A DNA stretch of 64,000 nt, taken from assembly GCA_009711615.1 (NCBI GenBank), contig VENI01000005.1:496001-560000 (forward strand). The letters run 5' to 3'. A program made the position numbers and the translations under genes. A model generated the notes under the pieces. That model was not told the DNA's origin. It searched no databases and saw nothing but the letters and a program-made list of their open reading frames with translations. The stretch is from Bacillota bacterium (GTDB lineage: Bacteria > Bacillota > Desulfotomaculia > Desulfotomaculales > Desulfohalotomaculaceae). The first letter of the stretch is position 1, and each line of letters starts with the position of its first letter. Positions 51,879 through 61,290 of this stretch are shown here, piece after piece.

Positions 51879-52790
51879 TTACTTCAACCAATAATTTCCA
51901 TTAAGACTTATATGTTTTTTAATTGCATTTGGAATATATCTATTTCTTACTCCTAATTTATATCCAGCGTATTTGAAAATTGCTTCTAAAAATACTCTAG
52001 CAATGCTAAATAATTCCTTTTCCTTTATTGCAAATTTCAGCTGATTAACTATAAAATCCATCCCTTTTGAATTAGCTTTGCCTAATTTTTTAATTAGTGG
52101 TTCGTTATCTAGTGATACACCTATATCAAAGTACCTCTTAAATAAATCAAAACATTTATAATTATGGGAATGCAGAACTCTTGCCTCAGCAACATATGCT
52201 ACTTTGTAACCAGTGAATATTGCTTTGGATGCAAACAACATATCTTCATTAGATATAATTGGTTCAGGAAACCCTTTAAGAAGTAAAAATTCCTCACGTT
52301 GATATGCAGCACACACGTTACTGTTTTGAAATGCTCCGATTTCCATTGATTGAATATCTCTTTTTTCTTTTATAATACTCTTATTAGGGTAATTATATAG
52401 TCTTAAAAATTTATCTGTAATTATTGTTCCTGGTTTTGGTATCTGCCTTGCGTATGATACAATCACATTTTTTGTTAGCGGTCTAATTAGTTCTTCTAGA
52501 GTGTTATTATCTTCTGGTAATGCATCTTGAGTAATAAAAACTAATATATCACCTTTTGATATTGAAGCAGCATAGTTTCTTGTACGGCCATGGTCAAATT
52601 CTTCTCTTTTTATCTTAATAACTTCTGTTCCGTTTTTTTTTGCAATGTCAGCTGTATTGTCGTCGGATTCTGAGTCTATAACTATAACTTCTTTTACTCT
52701 AATTGATTGTGATTTAATTTTATTTAGAAGCTTGGGAAGTTCCTTGGCTGCATTAAGAGTCGGAATTATTATTGATACGCTTTGATTCAC
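51879..52790 (-). CDS. GT2 glycosyltransferase, rhamnosyltransferase-like
   Basis: 303 residues. The GT-A fold begins VSIIIPTLNAAKELPKLL and has the donor motif VIDSESDDNT and the DXD-like TQDALPE. It resembles rhamnosyltransferases, which fits the adjacent rfb genes. The GTG at 52790 has GGGAG eight bases upstream. It overlaps the preceding GT2 gene by 38 bases, a sign of translational coupling. Confidence 0.87.
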   Translation of the reverse strand: MNQSVSIIIPTLNAAKELPKLLNKIKSQSIRVKEVIVIDSESDDNTADIAKKNGTEVIKIKREEFDHGRTRNYAASISKGDILVFITQDALPEDNNTLEELIRPLTKNVIVSYARQIPKPGTIITDKFLRLYNYPNKSIIKEKRDIQSMEIGAFQNSNVCAAYQREEFLLLKGFPEPIISNEDMLFASKAIFTGYKVAYVAEARVLHSHNYKCFDLFKRYFDIGVSLDNEPLIKKLGKANSKGMDFIVNQLKFAIKEKELFSIARVFLEAIFKYAGYKLGVRNRYIPNAIKKHISLNGNYWLK

Positions 52791-53823
52791 CAGCAAAACT
52801 CCCTTTAAATCGTATATTAAGTTCCTTTCTTTTTCCTCTCCAATGCAATATTAGATATTGCATTGAAATGAAAGGGGTTAATTTGTTTAATATATTCCTT
52901 TGGGTTATTTTTCTCTTTCCTTGAATATATCTTCTTTTTTCTAGTATCTTTAGCAAATTACTTAATATATACCACTTTGCTTTAAAGTATTCTTTTATCT
53001 TGCCATGAACAATTCCTACGTATATAAAAAGTGCTAAATCACTTAGTGCTTTTTCTGGTAATGTTATTAGCATCAAGGTAATGGGTAGGTTTTTTAACCA
53101 CACCATATCCGTATTCTTGACTGCGTGGTATACCGCAATAGATGTTTTGTATCCTATTGAGGCACTTACCTTGTGTTCTACTACTGCGTTTGGTACATAG
53201 ATACATTTCCAACCAGCTAGTCTAGCTCTAAAACTTAAGTCACTGTCTTCATGTAAAAGGAAGAAATCTTCGTCAAAAAAACCTATCTCTTCAATCATAC
53301 TTCTTCTATATAATGCAGCACCACCGCAAGCAGCAAAAACTTCTTTTGTTTCAGAATACCGCTTGGCTAGTTCATTGTTTCCTATTTTAAAACCTTTCCC
53401 TGCTCTTGTGCAGCCATCACCAGCTGTATCTATAATTTCTGTTCCCCATTGCAGTATTAATGAAGCACATATTCCGCAGGTTCTTTCTTTATCCATTGTA
53501 TGAGATAGGTTCCTAAGCCAATCATTGTCAGCTTTTGCATCTGGGTTCAGTAATGCTATATATTCACCTTTTGAGCATTCGTAAGCTAAGTTAACTCCTC
53601 CAGCAAATCCAAGGTTCTCATTTGAATTAATAATCTTTACCCATGGAAAATTGGTAACTATTACCTCCATGGTGCTATCAGTTGAGGCATTATCTAAGAC
53701 TATAACTTCGTAGTTCAAGTAGGTTTGATCTTGAATGGACATTATGCAATCATAAATATAATTCTCTGAATTATAAGTTATAATGATAACACTTATGAAT
53801 GCATCATTACTTACTATAGTCAA
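52753..53823 (-). CDS. GT2 glycosyltransferase, WbbL-like
   Basis: 356 residues. The GT-A domain (about 1-240) has ISVIIITYNSENYI, VLDNASTDST, the divalent-ion motif LNPDAKAD and the acceptor-side LLHEDSDLSFRARLAGW. A C-terminal amphipathic region of about 100 residues probably binds the membrane. Similar to rhamnosyl- or mannosyltransferases that act on lipid-linked sugars. It starts at TTG after AGGTG. Confidence 0.88.
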   Translation of the reverse strand: MTIVSNDAFISVIIITYNSENYIYDCIMSIQDQTYLNYEVIVLDNASTDSTMEVIVTNFPWVKIINSNENLGFAGGVNLAYECSKGEYIALLNPDAKADNDWLRNLSHTMDKERTCGICASLILQWGTEIIDTAGDGCTRAGKGFKIGNNELAKRYSETKEVFAACGGAALYRRSMIEEIGFFDEDFFLLHEDSDLSFRARLAGWKCIYVPNAVVEHKVSASIGYKTSIAVYHAVKNTDMVWLKNLPITLMLITLPEKALSDLALFIYVGIVHGKIKEYFKAKWYILSNLLKILEKRRYIQGKRKITQRNILNKLTPFISMQYLILHWRGKRKELNIRFKGSFAGESKRINNNSDS

Positions 53824-53840
53824 TTATTAACACCTACTTT

Positions 53841-55352
53841 TTAATACGCACCGTTACGTTTAAAAACTACTCTTATCGTTTTTAAAAGCATAACTATGTC
53901 TAGCCAAAGCGACCAATTTCTTACGTACCAGACATCTAGTTTTAATCTGCCATTAAACTCTACTTCATTTCTTCCACTCACTTGCCATAGGCCGGTTATA
54001 CCTGGCTTTGTTACTTGTATATCATGGAGGTAGTCTCCCATTTGTTTTCTTTCTCTGGGAAGGTATGGTCTTGGACCTACTAGACTCATATCACCTAGTA
54101 TTACATTAATTAGTTGAGGTAATTCATCTAGGCTAAACCTTCTCAAAAATGATCCTACTCTAGTCACTCTAGGGTCATATTCTTTTAGTTTATTATAGGT
54201 TTCCCACTCTTCTTTTGCTTCTTTGTTCTTGCGGAAGTACTTTTTTAAAAGTTTATCTGATTTTGTGTGCATGGTTCGGAATTTGTAGCACTTAAAAGTC
54301 ACTCCATTTTGGCCAATTCTTTTTTGTGTAAAGAGTACTGGGCCTTTTGAGTCTAGTTTAATGGCTGTGGAAATTATTACCATAAATGGGGCGCTAATTA
54401 TCAATAGCATGCTCCCTGTTATCAAATCAAAGAAGCGTTTTATTGCTCTGTTTAGGGCTGATTTTAGCTTGTTTTTTATATTTAGAATAAGGGCTTGTTC
54501 ATTGAAGAAATATTCAATTTCTATTCCATTCATTGCCAGACCAAATAAATTGGGTACTATCATTACATTGTTTACTAAAGGCTGAAGCTTATTTGTTAAG
54601 TCTACTAAATCTTTTGGTGGTAAGCCTGGTGCTGCAACCATTACTTCTTGAACTTTTGTGCTTTGAATGACTCTTTCTGCTTCTTTAAAACTTCCTAACA
54701 CGGGTATATAATCTTTTGTCCCTTCCTGTTCAAGGCCTCTTATTTCTGAGTTATCATCCAAAAAACCTACTACGTTATAACCCATTGTTTTTTCTCTAGT
54801 CAGTGCATTTAATATTAGTTTGCCTGTTTCTCCGGCTCCTACTATTAGTACCGGTCTATGCCAAATATCCATTCTTACCATTAATAGTTTCCCTAAGTAA
54901 CGGAAGAAAGGAATTAGAATAATGGTAAACAGCCATGTTGTCAGAACTATCACCCTTGACATCTCTTCACTTAATTTAGCTACGTAAAGCAATGAAATTG
55001 TAAATATTATTGCCAGTGTTCCTGCTTTGAGAGTTTTTTCAACCTCTTTCCAAAAGGGCATACGTTTTTGGTATAACTCTTCATAAGCCATGGCAGCTAT
55101 TAATACTAGAGGAAACCACCAGAGATTTTGCATTGTATCTGCCAACAGTTCTTGTGTAAAAAAGGACGGGAGTAATAAAGGAAATATTTGTTCCCTAATC
55201 AAGTAACCAGCTATAAGACTTATAAAAATTGCTAATAGGTCTATCAGTAAGAGCATTGGTATTGAAAGTATTTTTTTATTAAACACAGCAAGCTTTGAGT
55301 TGCTTACCTGTTGCTTGTATTCTATTTGTCTTACTGCCGGATCACTCCTCAT
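53841..55352 (-). CDS. Polyprenyl-phosphate hexose-1-phosphate transferase (WbaP-like)
   Basis: 503 residues. Starts polymer synthesis by linking a sugar phosphate, often galactose, to undecaprenyl phosphate. Four to five N-terminal transmembrane helices precede a Rossmann-like domain (VLIVGAGETGKLIL). The catalytic bacterial sugar transferase domain covers about 300-503 (KRFFDLITGSMLL, CYKFRTMHTKSDKLLKKYF, SLDELPQLINVILGDMSLVG, PGITGLWQVSGR). Its presence with the WecA/TagO-type gene at 24818 means two initiating enzymes exist. The sugar is not certain. Confidence 0.9.
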   Translation of the reverse strand: MRSDPAVRQIEYKQQVSNSKLAVFNKKILSIPMLLLIDLLAIFISLIAGYLIREQIFPLLLPSFFTQELLADTMQNLWWFPLVLIAAMAYEELYQKRMPFWKEVEKTLKAGTLAIIFTISLLYVAKLSEEMSRVIVLTTWLFTIILIPFFRYLGKLLMVRMDIWHRPVLIVGAGETGKLILNALTREKTMGYNVVGFLDDNSEIRGLEQEGTKDYIPVLGSFKEAERVIQSTKVQEVMVAAPGLPPKDLVDLTNKLQPLVNNVMIVPNLFGLAMNGIEIEYFFNEQALILNIKNKLKSALNRAIKRFFDLITGSMLLIISAPFMVIISTAIKLDSKGPVLFTQKRIGQNGVTFKCYKFRTMHTKSDKLLKKYFRKNKEAKEEWETYNKLKEYDPRVTRVGSFLRRFSLDELPQLINVILGDMSLVGPRPYLPRERKQMGDYLHDIQVTKPGITGLWQVSGRNEVEFNGRLKLDVWYVRNWSLWLDIVMLLKTIRVVFKRNGAY

Positions 55353-55374
55353 TATATTTACACCTCAGCGGTTT

Positions 55375-57675
55375 CTACTTGTCAATTGGTTTTAAGTTTG
55401 ATAACCCTTTAAAATCGTTTCTTATGTTCAGTTTGGCCTGTTCAGCCTTTTTAAGGGCTTCAGTTACTCTTTGTTCATCTCCCTGGTACTGCGCTATAAC
55501 TGCTTGCCATAAAAGTACATCTTTTTGCAGTTGTTGGTTTTGGGCAATACTTTCAATATATGAAGTTGCTTTGTTTGTGTTTCCATTTAGGTAGTTGGCT
55601 ATTCCTAGGTTTAGTTTTGTTCTGTCAGTTACTTTTAAGGGTTGCCAATACTCCCATTCCTTTTGCAGATTTGGTGGAACTGAATCCACAGTTACCTTTA
55701 TTTGTTGTGGTATAGCTAGTGATTGTTCTATATATTTGCTTGCCTCTTCGTTATTTTGTGACTTTATTTTATTTAATGCTACATTAGTAAGGATTATAGA
55801 TAGTTGCTCATAGTATTTATGTTTAAGTGGTGCTAATTCTACAGCTTTGTTTGCTACTTCTACAGCTTTTTTAAATTGGTTGTTACTTAAATATTGTACA
55901 GATAAATCTGCATAATAATCTTGATTATAACTTGCTAATTCTATTGCTTTTTCTGAGTAATTAATTGCCGTTTCTTTATCACCCAGGGCATAATGTAGTT
56001 GTGATGCCCAACGATAATTCACACTATTTAATGGGTTAAAGGTAATTGCTTCTTGAGTCATCTCCATTGCCTCTTGTAAGTTCCCTTTTCTAGCTTCACC
56101 CATTGCTGAAGTTAGCATATTTTCAGCGTACATCAAAGCAGAGGATACTGTTATAACTACCAGTATTATTATTGTGGATATTGCTATCTTATGGTTGGGT
56201 TTTAAGTTTAATCTTTTTAGGGGTTCTTTGTTATCTGCTTCTCCGTTAATATGTATTGCTACAAGACAGCCCATTAATATAAACATAACTATTGTTAGTG
56301 CAGATAAGGACAAATCAAAGTCAAATACTGCGTGTGATATTATTGCTAAGACCGTACATATTAAAGTTGCTATTAATCTTCTATCTTGTTGATCTCTTAC
56401 TGATTTTTTATATAACTGAAATGCTATTATTAAGTAAATTACCCAACTTGATAGAGCAATGATTAAACCAATAAGACCTGTTTCAACAGCTACCTGCAAG
56501 AAATAGCTGTGAACCTGCCTGGCTGTGTATCCATAACTTTGAAAGAGATTGTATGTCTCCTGCCATGCTCCGCCCCCCCATCCTATAAGGGGTTTTTCAA
56601 TTATCATATTTAAGACATCTTTATACATTGTCAAACGCTCGATTGCACCATGCATATGAATCTTTTCCATCAGCACCTGGAATATACCCATGTATGCTAG
56701 AACTATAGCTCCAACTATACCCGCTGTAATTGTAGTTACTAAAAGATGTCTGAATGATACGTTAATAACTTTAACTTTATGTTTAAACTTTAATGCTATC
56801 CACTGGCCTGCTGCTCCCGCTGCAAGTAGAGCCAGTAATATAAGCCAGGCTACACCATAGCTTTGTTCTGCTATTATAGATAGAAATAGTTCGCTCCCTA
56901 AAAAACCTAATATGCTTAAAGATAATGTACTTACTATTAGACCAAATCTATTTTCAGGTGTGTTTAAAAACCAGTATACAACCAAATAAATGGCGTAGAT
57001 TATGTAGCCGCCATGTGAGTTAGAAGCAAAAAGTACGGTAATTAATAATAGATTAGCTGCAGCTATTGTTATTTTCCATAGGTTATTAGTCACCTTCTGC
57101 CACAGATAGCTGCCAATGTATATTGCTGATACTAAGAATATTGCCAGTGTATTCTTGTATTGAAATGTTGAAGCTATTGTTCCTCCGTCGTTGGGTATAA
57201 AGCCATCTTTAATTACTACTATACCCGAGGCTGTAAATAATCCGGCAAGCGCAACACCTATTGCACTAAGAAATATTACTATAAACAGTTTTTCTATCCG
57301 GTCTTTAGATATAGCTATTCTAATAGTTGACCAAAAAACAAAGAAGTAAAGTATGTTTTCCAGCACTTCATCTACTGCTAGTGCATAGTTGATTGCTATA
57401 AAAGTTGATAGTAGATAAACAATAGGGAGCGCCAGCACTAGATAGTCTAAGGGATTTGCAAAGAACTTAAGGTCTTTTCTTTGATATTTATATAGGCACA
57501 CCAGCCAGAATAGTATCGCGGAGAATATCAATGCCAGCCTTTGGTTCTCTGCAAAAAATAGACCCCTAAAAAATGGTGAGAAAAATATTATTAGGCTTAA
57601 TAATATTAAACTTATTTGGCCAGTTAGATCTCCTGTGCTATACGTATATTTGTTTTTATAACTCTTTTTAGCCAT
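55375..57675 (-). CDS. O-antigen ligase/polymerase family protein with TPRs
   Basis: 766 residues from the ATG at 57675 (GAGG eight bases upstream). About 12 transmembrane segments (about 1-480) include the Wzy_C/O-antigen ligase signature GWGGGAWQETYNLFQSYGY and HSYFLQVAVETGLIGL. The last roughly 270 residues hold several TPR-like repeats (NYRWASQLHYALGDKETAIN). It could polymerise repeat units or transfer the chain to an acceptor. It heads the operon. Confidence 0.88.
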   Translation of the reverse strand: MAKKSYKNKYTYSTGDLTGQISLILLSLIIFFSPFFRGLFFAENQRLALIFSAILFWLVCLYKYQRKDLKFFANPLDYLVLALPIVYLLSTFIAINYALAVDEVLENILYFFVFWSTIRIAISKDRIEKLFIVIFLSAIGVALAGLFTASGIVVIKDGFIPNDGGTIASTFQYKNTLAIFLVSAIYIGSYLWQKVTNNLWKITIAAANLLLITVLFASNSHGGYIIYAIYLVVYWFLNTPENRFGLIVSTLSLSILGFLGSELFLSIIAEQSYGVAWLILLALLAAGAAGQWIALKFKHKVKVINVSFRHLLVTTITAGIVGAIVLAYMGIFQVLMEKIHMHGAIERLTMYKDVLNMIIEKPLIGWGGGAWQETYNLFQSYGYTARQVHSYFLQVAVETGLIGLIIALSSWVIYLIIAFQLYKKSVRDQQDRRLIATLICTVLAIISHAVFDFDLSLSALTIVMFILMGCLVAIHINGEADNKEPLKRLNLKPNHKIAISTIIILVVITVSSALMYAENMLTSAMGEARKGNLQEAMEMTQEAITFNPLNSVNYRWASQLHYALGDKETAINYSEKAIELASYNQDYYADLSVQYLSNNQFKKAVEVANKAVELAPLKHKYYEQLSIILTNVALNKIKSQNNEEASKYIEQSLAIPQQIKVTVDSVPPNLQKEWEYWQPLKVTDRTKLNLGIANYLNGNTNKATSYIESIAQNQQLQKDVLLWQAVIAQYQGDEQRVTEALKKAEQAKLNIRNDFKGLSNLKPIDK

Positions 57676-57816
57676 TAGAACAACCTCTATTTGCAATATA
57701 TTACAATTGATTTTATAAACCACTAATATTTTAATTCTTTATAAAGTCTTAAAGTCCTTCAAGTTAGCTACATTTATTACTGGCAATTAAACGAACCTTA
57801 TAAATATTTATCCAAC

Positions 57817-57838
57817 AAAAAAGAGGAGACTCTTTTTT
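57817..57838 (-). terminator. Terminator of the TolC-like gene
   Basis: AAAAAAGAG/CTCTTTTTT with a 4-base loop, 27 bases after the stop codon. It also separates the polysaccharide operon from the upstream surface-protein genes. Confidence 0.75.
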
Positions 57839-57864
57839 AAGAATCCCCCCTTGGTTATTTACTC

Positions 57865-58950
57865 TTATTCACCTAAAACTGAAGCTAGAATGTCATCTCC
57901 TGATAATACCTCTAGTTGGGTTTTTATAAAGTCATATTGGTATTCTAGGTCTTTTAGATTTTTAGCGGCTTGGTTATATTCTTGTTGGGTTTCTTTTAGT
58001 TGTATATCTGTTGTCATACCTACTTCATTCATTGCTTCCGTTACACGCAATTTTTCTTCTGCTGCAGTAAGGTTTTGTTTTGCTGTATCATAAGCTTCTT
58101 CCATGTATTCTATGGATAAATAAAGGCTTTCTATATTTTTCTTCATCTGGTCTTTGGCATTACCAGCTTCTAGGTCTTTAATATCAGCATTTATTTCACC
58201 TACATTGTAGTTGTCAACAAAGTCTTTTACTCTATCTGTGATTCCTGCTAATCTCTCTGCCGCCCATATTTCATATCTTTGCGATAGTGCTTGGGCTATA
58301 ACGTAATCTAGTGATTCAAACTCAGCTTTTTCAAATGTTACCTCATCCACTAATTCATAGTTAAAGTCATTATTTAACCCAATTAGTTGTGCAAGTTTTG
58401 TTTGATTTTCTGTTACGTTATGTTGTGCAGATACTAATTCTGATTGTGCATTTGCTAGTTTAGTATTATAACCTAACAGTTCTGCCTTTGTGATCATGCC
58501 TAGTTCGTGTTTTACTTGTGCTATGTTATTATGGTTTTTGGCTAATTCCAGTGCTTTTTCGGATAACTCAACATTTTGCTGGCTTTTTAATATTTCATAA
58601 TACAGCTCTTTTACATCCACTACCATTTGCTGCTCAATAGCTTCGTATGTCTTTTGGGCTATTCTATGTTCCGTCCTCTTCATTAAATAACCAGCATAAG
58701 GATTGGTTACTCCTGGTATGTACACACCAGGGGAGATATATTTTATTGTATCTTCTAGATCTTCTAGTTCTTCGTCAGTCTTGTCAATATTTAATTCTTT
58801 AATTTTCAAATCTCTGTTTCGTTCTATTGCCATTTTTATTGCTTCGTTTAGTGTTAGTTTGTTACCCTCTTCTGCTGCTACGGCTGTTGGTATGAATATG
58901 GTTAAGGCAAAGCACATTATAAGAAACAGTGATGTTATACGTTTATACAT
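57865..58950 (-). CDS. TolC-family secreted protein
   Basis: 361 residues. A signal peptide (ending AVAAE, about residue 25) precedes long amphipathic helices with the outer-membrane-efflux pattern (LTLNEAIKMAIERNRDL, VKHELGMITKAELLGYNTKL, YNQAAKNLKDLEYQYDFIKT). TolC homologues normally span an outer membrane; in a single-membrane host the role is unknown. It is shorter than E. coli TolC. No ABC or membrane-fusion partner is adjacent. The S-layer-like gene lies upstream with its own terminator. Confidence 0.82.
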   Translation of the reverse strand: MYKRITSLFLIMCFALTIFIPTAVAAEEGNKLTLNEAIKMAIERNRDLKIKELNIDKTDEELEDLEDTIKYISPGVYIPGVTNPYAGYLMKRTEHRIAQKTYEAIEQQMVVDVKELYYEILKSQQNVELSEKALELAKNHNNIAQVKHELGMITKAELLGYNTKLANAQSELVSAQHNVTENQTKLAQLIGLNNDFNYELVDEVTFEKAEFESLDYVIAQALSQRYEIWAAERLAGITDRVKDFVDNYNVGEINADIKDLEAGNAKDQMKKNIESLYLSIEYMEEAYDTAKQNLTAAEEKLRVTEAMNEVGMTTDIQLKETQQEYNQAAKNLKDLEYQYDFIKTQLEVLSGDDILASVLGE

Positions 58951-58980
58951 TTAAATGCACTCCTATGCATTTATTAATTA

Positions 58981-59014
58981 AGAAGCCCAGATCCTATATA
59001 GAATCTGGGCTTCT
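58981..59014 (-). terminator. Terminator of the S-layer-like gene
   Basis: AGAAGCCCAGAT/ATCTGGGCTTCT hairpin after the stop codon at 59044. Confidence 0.8.
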
Positions 59015-59043
59015 CTAACTAACTTAGTTAGCTAAGGATCTAA

Positions 59044-61161
59044 TTACTTGGAGATTACTACTGCCTTAGTTGCAGGATCAAAGCCAACGTTGTAACCGAA
59101 AGCTTCAGCTACAAATCTAGCAGGCAGCATGGTGCGACCGTTATTCACTTCAGCAGCTACGTCCATTTGTGAAGCGGTACCGTTCACAGTGATGGTGGTG
59201 CTACCCAGTACTAGAGTTACTACATCGTCGCCCTTGGTCAAGGTTACGGTCTTAGTAGCAGCATCGTAGTCTACAGCAGCGCCAATAGCTTCAGCTACGT
59301 AACGTACAGGAGTGAATGTACGACCATCTTTAACGTATGGAGCAGCATCCATTGCTTTAGCAGTTCCATTTACGTTGTAGATGGAGGAACCGATGGTGAA
59401 CAGAGCGCTGTTACCTTGCTCATCTGGAGCAGGGGTTACAACTTCACCAACTACTACGTTAGCAACGTCTTCATAGTTGTCATCATCAATTGCATCGTCA
59501 AAGTCGCTTACTGAAGCAACTTTATCAGTTTTTGTCAAGAATACTTCAAATGTAATGTCACCTACTGGAACAGTGCGGTCTACATCGAATTCAATGTTTG
59601 AGATCTTAATTACACTAGCATCTCTATCACTATCGCCAGTTACTTTGAAGGCAAGGTAACGACCATCTACGTCATCATCATCAATGTCCATGTCACCTTC
59701 AACTACTTCTACATCATAATCATCAGTAAAGTTAAAGCCATATGGTGCTTTAATAACTACCCATTTATCTTCGTCAATAGCACCGTCTTTAGTTTCAGTA
59801 ATGGTGATTTCACCTAATTGCTGATTTTGAACACCGATAATTACTTCTGGCTTTTCAGCAGTTACTTCGAATGGCTTAACAATTTTAGCAATTACTAGTT
59901 CACCTTCTACACCAGCGCTACCGTAAACTTTTACAGTGAGATCGCCTTCAGGTGCATCAGCATCAATGTTAACTTTCATGCCATTCAGTTCAGCTTTACC
60001 AGATCCGCTACCTACAGTCCACTTAGCTTCTTCTGGATCATCGCTATCAATACTACCACTACCCAGTGGGCTTTCGTCTACTACATAACTCCATTCAGCC
60101 CAAGAAGGTAATTCCAGAGTAACAGTTCTGCCTTGAATCCAGCTGCTAGGAACTATTTCATCAATAGTAATGTCAACTACTTCTTCATCGTCAGCACCAG
60201 CTACGATTTCTTCTATGTCGCCATCAGTTTCCAGTTCAAAACCAAAGTCGCCAATCTTAGCAACTACGATGTCTTCTTCAGTTACTTCATTACCTTTAAC
60301 GGTTAATTCTACTTCACCTTCATCAGCATCGTCTGGAACGATAACGTTACCAGTTACAGTGATAAATCCAGGCTGTCCAGAGCTTGCTGCAGTTACATCA
60401 ATTTCTAATTCTTCATCGTCAGAACCACCAGCAGCCTTGTCTGCGGTTAAACCAACACTGTTAACATTTACACTGCTGTAAACCCACTTAATGTCGTTAG
60501 GTAATACAAGCTTAATGTTTTCAGAAGTTGTCAGAACGCCAGCTGCATTTTCTGCAATCTTAATAGTGGCAAGACTACCAGTTGAATCGATAGCTAAATC
60601 TTCAACGTCAGAAACTGTAGTTGTGGTGTCTCCACCAACAATACGAGCTACAGTAACGTACTCAGAAGTAATAGGAGTACCAGCGGCGTCAATTTCTATT
60701 TTAACATCGCCAGTCACATCATCATCAATATCAGCTTTACTTGTATCATTTACGTTAAATGTAAACTTTAATTTTTCAGCATCATTAGCTGAAGAACCAC
60801 TGATTGCTTCAACTGTTACATAGTTATCATCAGCTGCAACAATCTTCCAATCAAAGCCTGTACCAGTTGCATCGATGTAGTCAGTTGCAGGACCAGCTGC
60901 GTAAACTACATCACCAACAGTAGGAGCTGTCATGAATTCTACTCCAGCTGGTAGGTTGATAGTAATTACTTGGTTTTGTGCAAAGTAGCCATCAGTGTCA
61001 CTGTCTTCTTTAATTACCAAGTCGCCTAATTGTACGTTTTCACTGTCGTTTGATACTTTAGGTACACTCACTGCATAGTTATCTGTTGCAGCAAATGCTA
61101 CGTTTGCTGTTAGTAGCATAGCAAATGCTAAAACTACTGCTAAAATACTAGCTCTTTTCAA
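59044..61161 (-). CDS. Large S-layer-like protein with copper-amine-oxidase N-type repeats
   Basis: 705 residues, strongly acidic. A signal peptide (about 1-25) is followed by four beta-rich repeats of about 125-145 residues. Repeat ends are marked by VARI (~171), VVAKI (~299), VIAKI (~423) and VVGEVV (~570). Each carries a hydrophobic strand such as VITINLPAGVEF. Two copper-amine-oxidase N-type modules end the protein (about 585-705, FTPVRYVAEAIGA and MLPARFVAEAFGY). These modules are common in Firmicute wall proteins and probably bind the envelope. It starts at TTG after AGGAGG. Size, acidity and a long leader suggest an abundant surface protein. Confidence 0.82.
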   Translation of the reverse strand: MKRASILAVVLAFAMLLTANVAFAATDNYAVSVPKVSNDSENVQLGDLVIKEDSDTDGYFAQNQVITINLPAGVEFMTAPTVGDVVYAAGPATDYIDATGTGFDWKIVAADDNYVTVEAISGSSANDAEKLKFTFNVNDTSKADIDDDVTGDVKIEIDAAGTPITSEYVTVARIVGGDTTTTVSDVEDLAIDSTGSLATIKIAENAAGVLTTSENIKLVLPNDIKWVYSSVNVNSVGLTADKAAGGSDDEELEIDVTAASSGQPGFITVTGNVIVPDDADEGEVELTVKGNEVTEEDIVVAKIGDFGFELETDGDIEEIVAGADDEEVVDITIDEIVPSSWIQGRTVTLELPSWAEWSYVVDESPLGSGSIDSDDPEEAKWTVGSGSGKAELNGMKVNIDADAPEGDLTVKVYGSAGVEGELVIAKIVKPFEVTAEKPEVIIGVQNQQLGEITITETKDGAIDEDKWVVIKAPYGFNFTDDYDVEVVEGDMDIDDDDVDGRYLAFKVTGDSDRDASVIKISNIEFDVDRTVPVGDITFEVFLTKTDKVASVSDFDDAIDDDNYEDVANVVVGEVVTPAPDEQGNSALFTIGSSIYNVNGTAKAMDAAPYVKDGRTFTPVRYVAEAIGAAVDYDAATKTVTLTKGDDVVTLVLGSTTITVNGTASQMDVAAEVNNGRTMLPARFVAEAFGYNVGFDPATKAVVISK

Positions 61162-61290
61162 AATATTTCCCTCCTAGTTTTTTGTGATAATTTTTTTGGT
61201 TTACTATGTAAGCAAACCGCTTAGTGAGTTTGGGACAAACCATTCCCTCGAGACGGTTCGTCATCCCCCCCTTCACTATAAATTTTAAAA
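61162..61290 (-). promoter_or_regulatory. Structured leader of the S-layer-like gene
   Basis: On the minus strand GGTTT (in CGGTTTGC) can pair with AACCG upstream, closing a GGGA/TCCC hairpin, or with AAACC nearer the ribosome site. The two pairings exclude each other. No known riboswitch class is recognised. Confidence 0.35.

Noticed and set aside
61200..61265. Cyclic-di-GMP (GEMM) riboswitch on the plus strand, suggested by GCAAACC and GGGAC
   Set aside because: The intervening sequence does not form the required stem with a GNRA tetraloop, and the rest of the consensus is missing.
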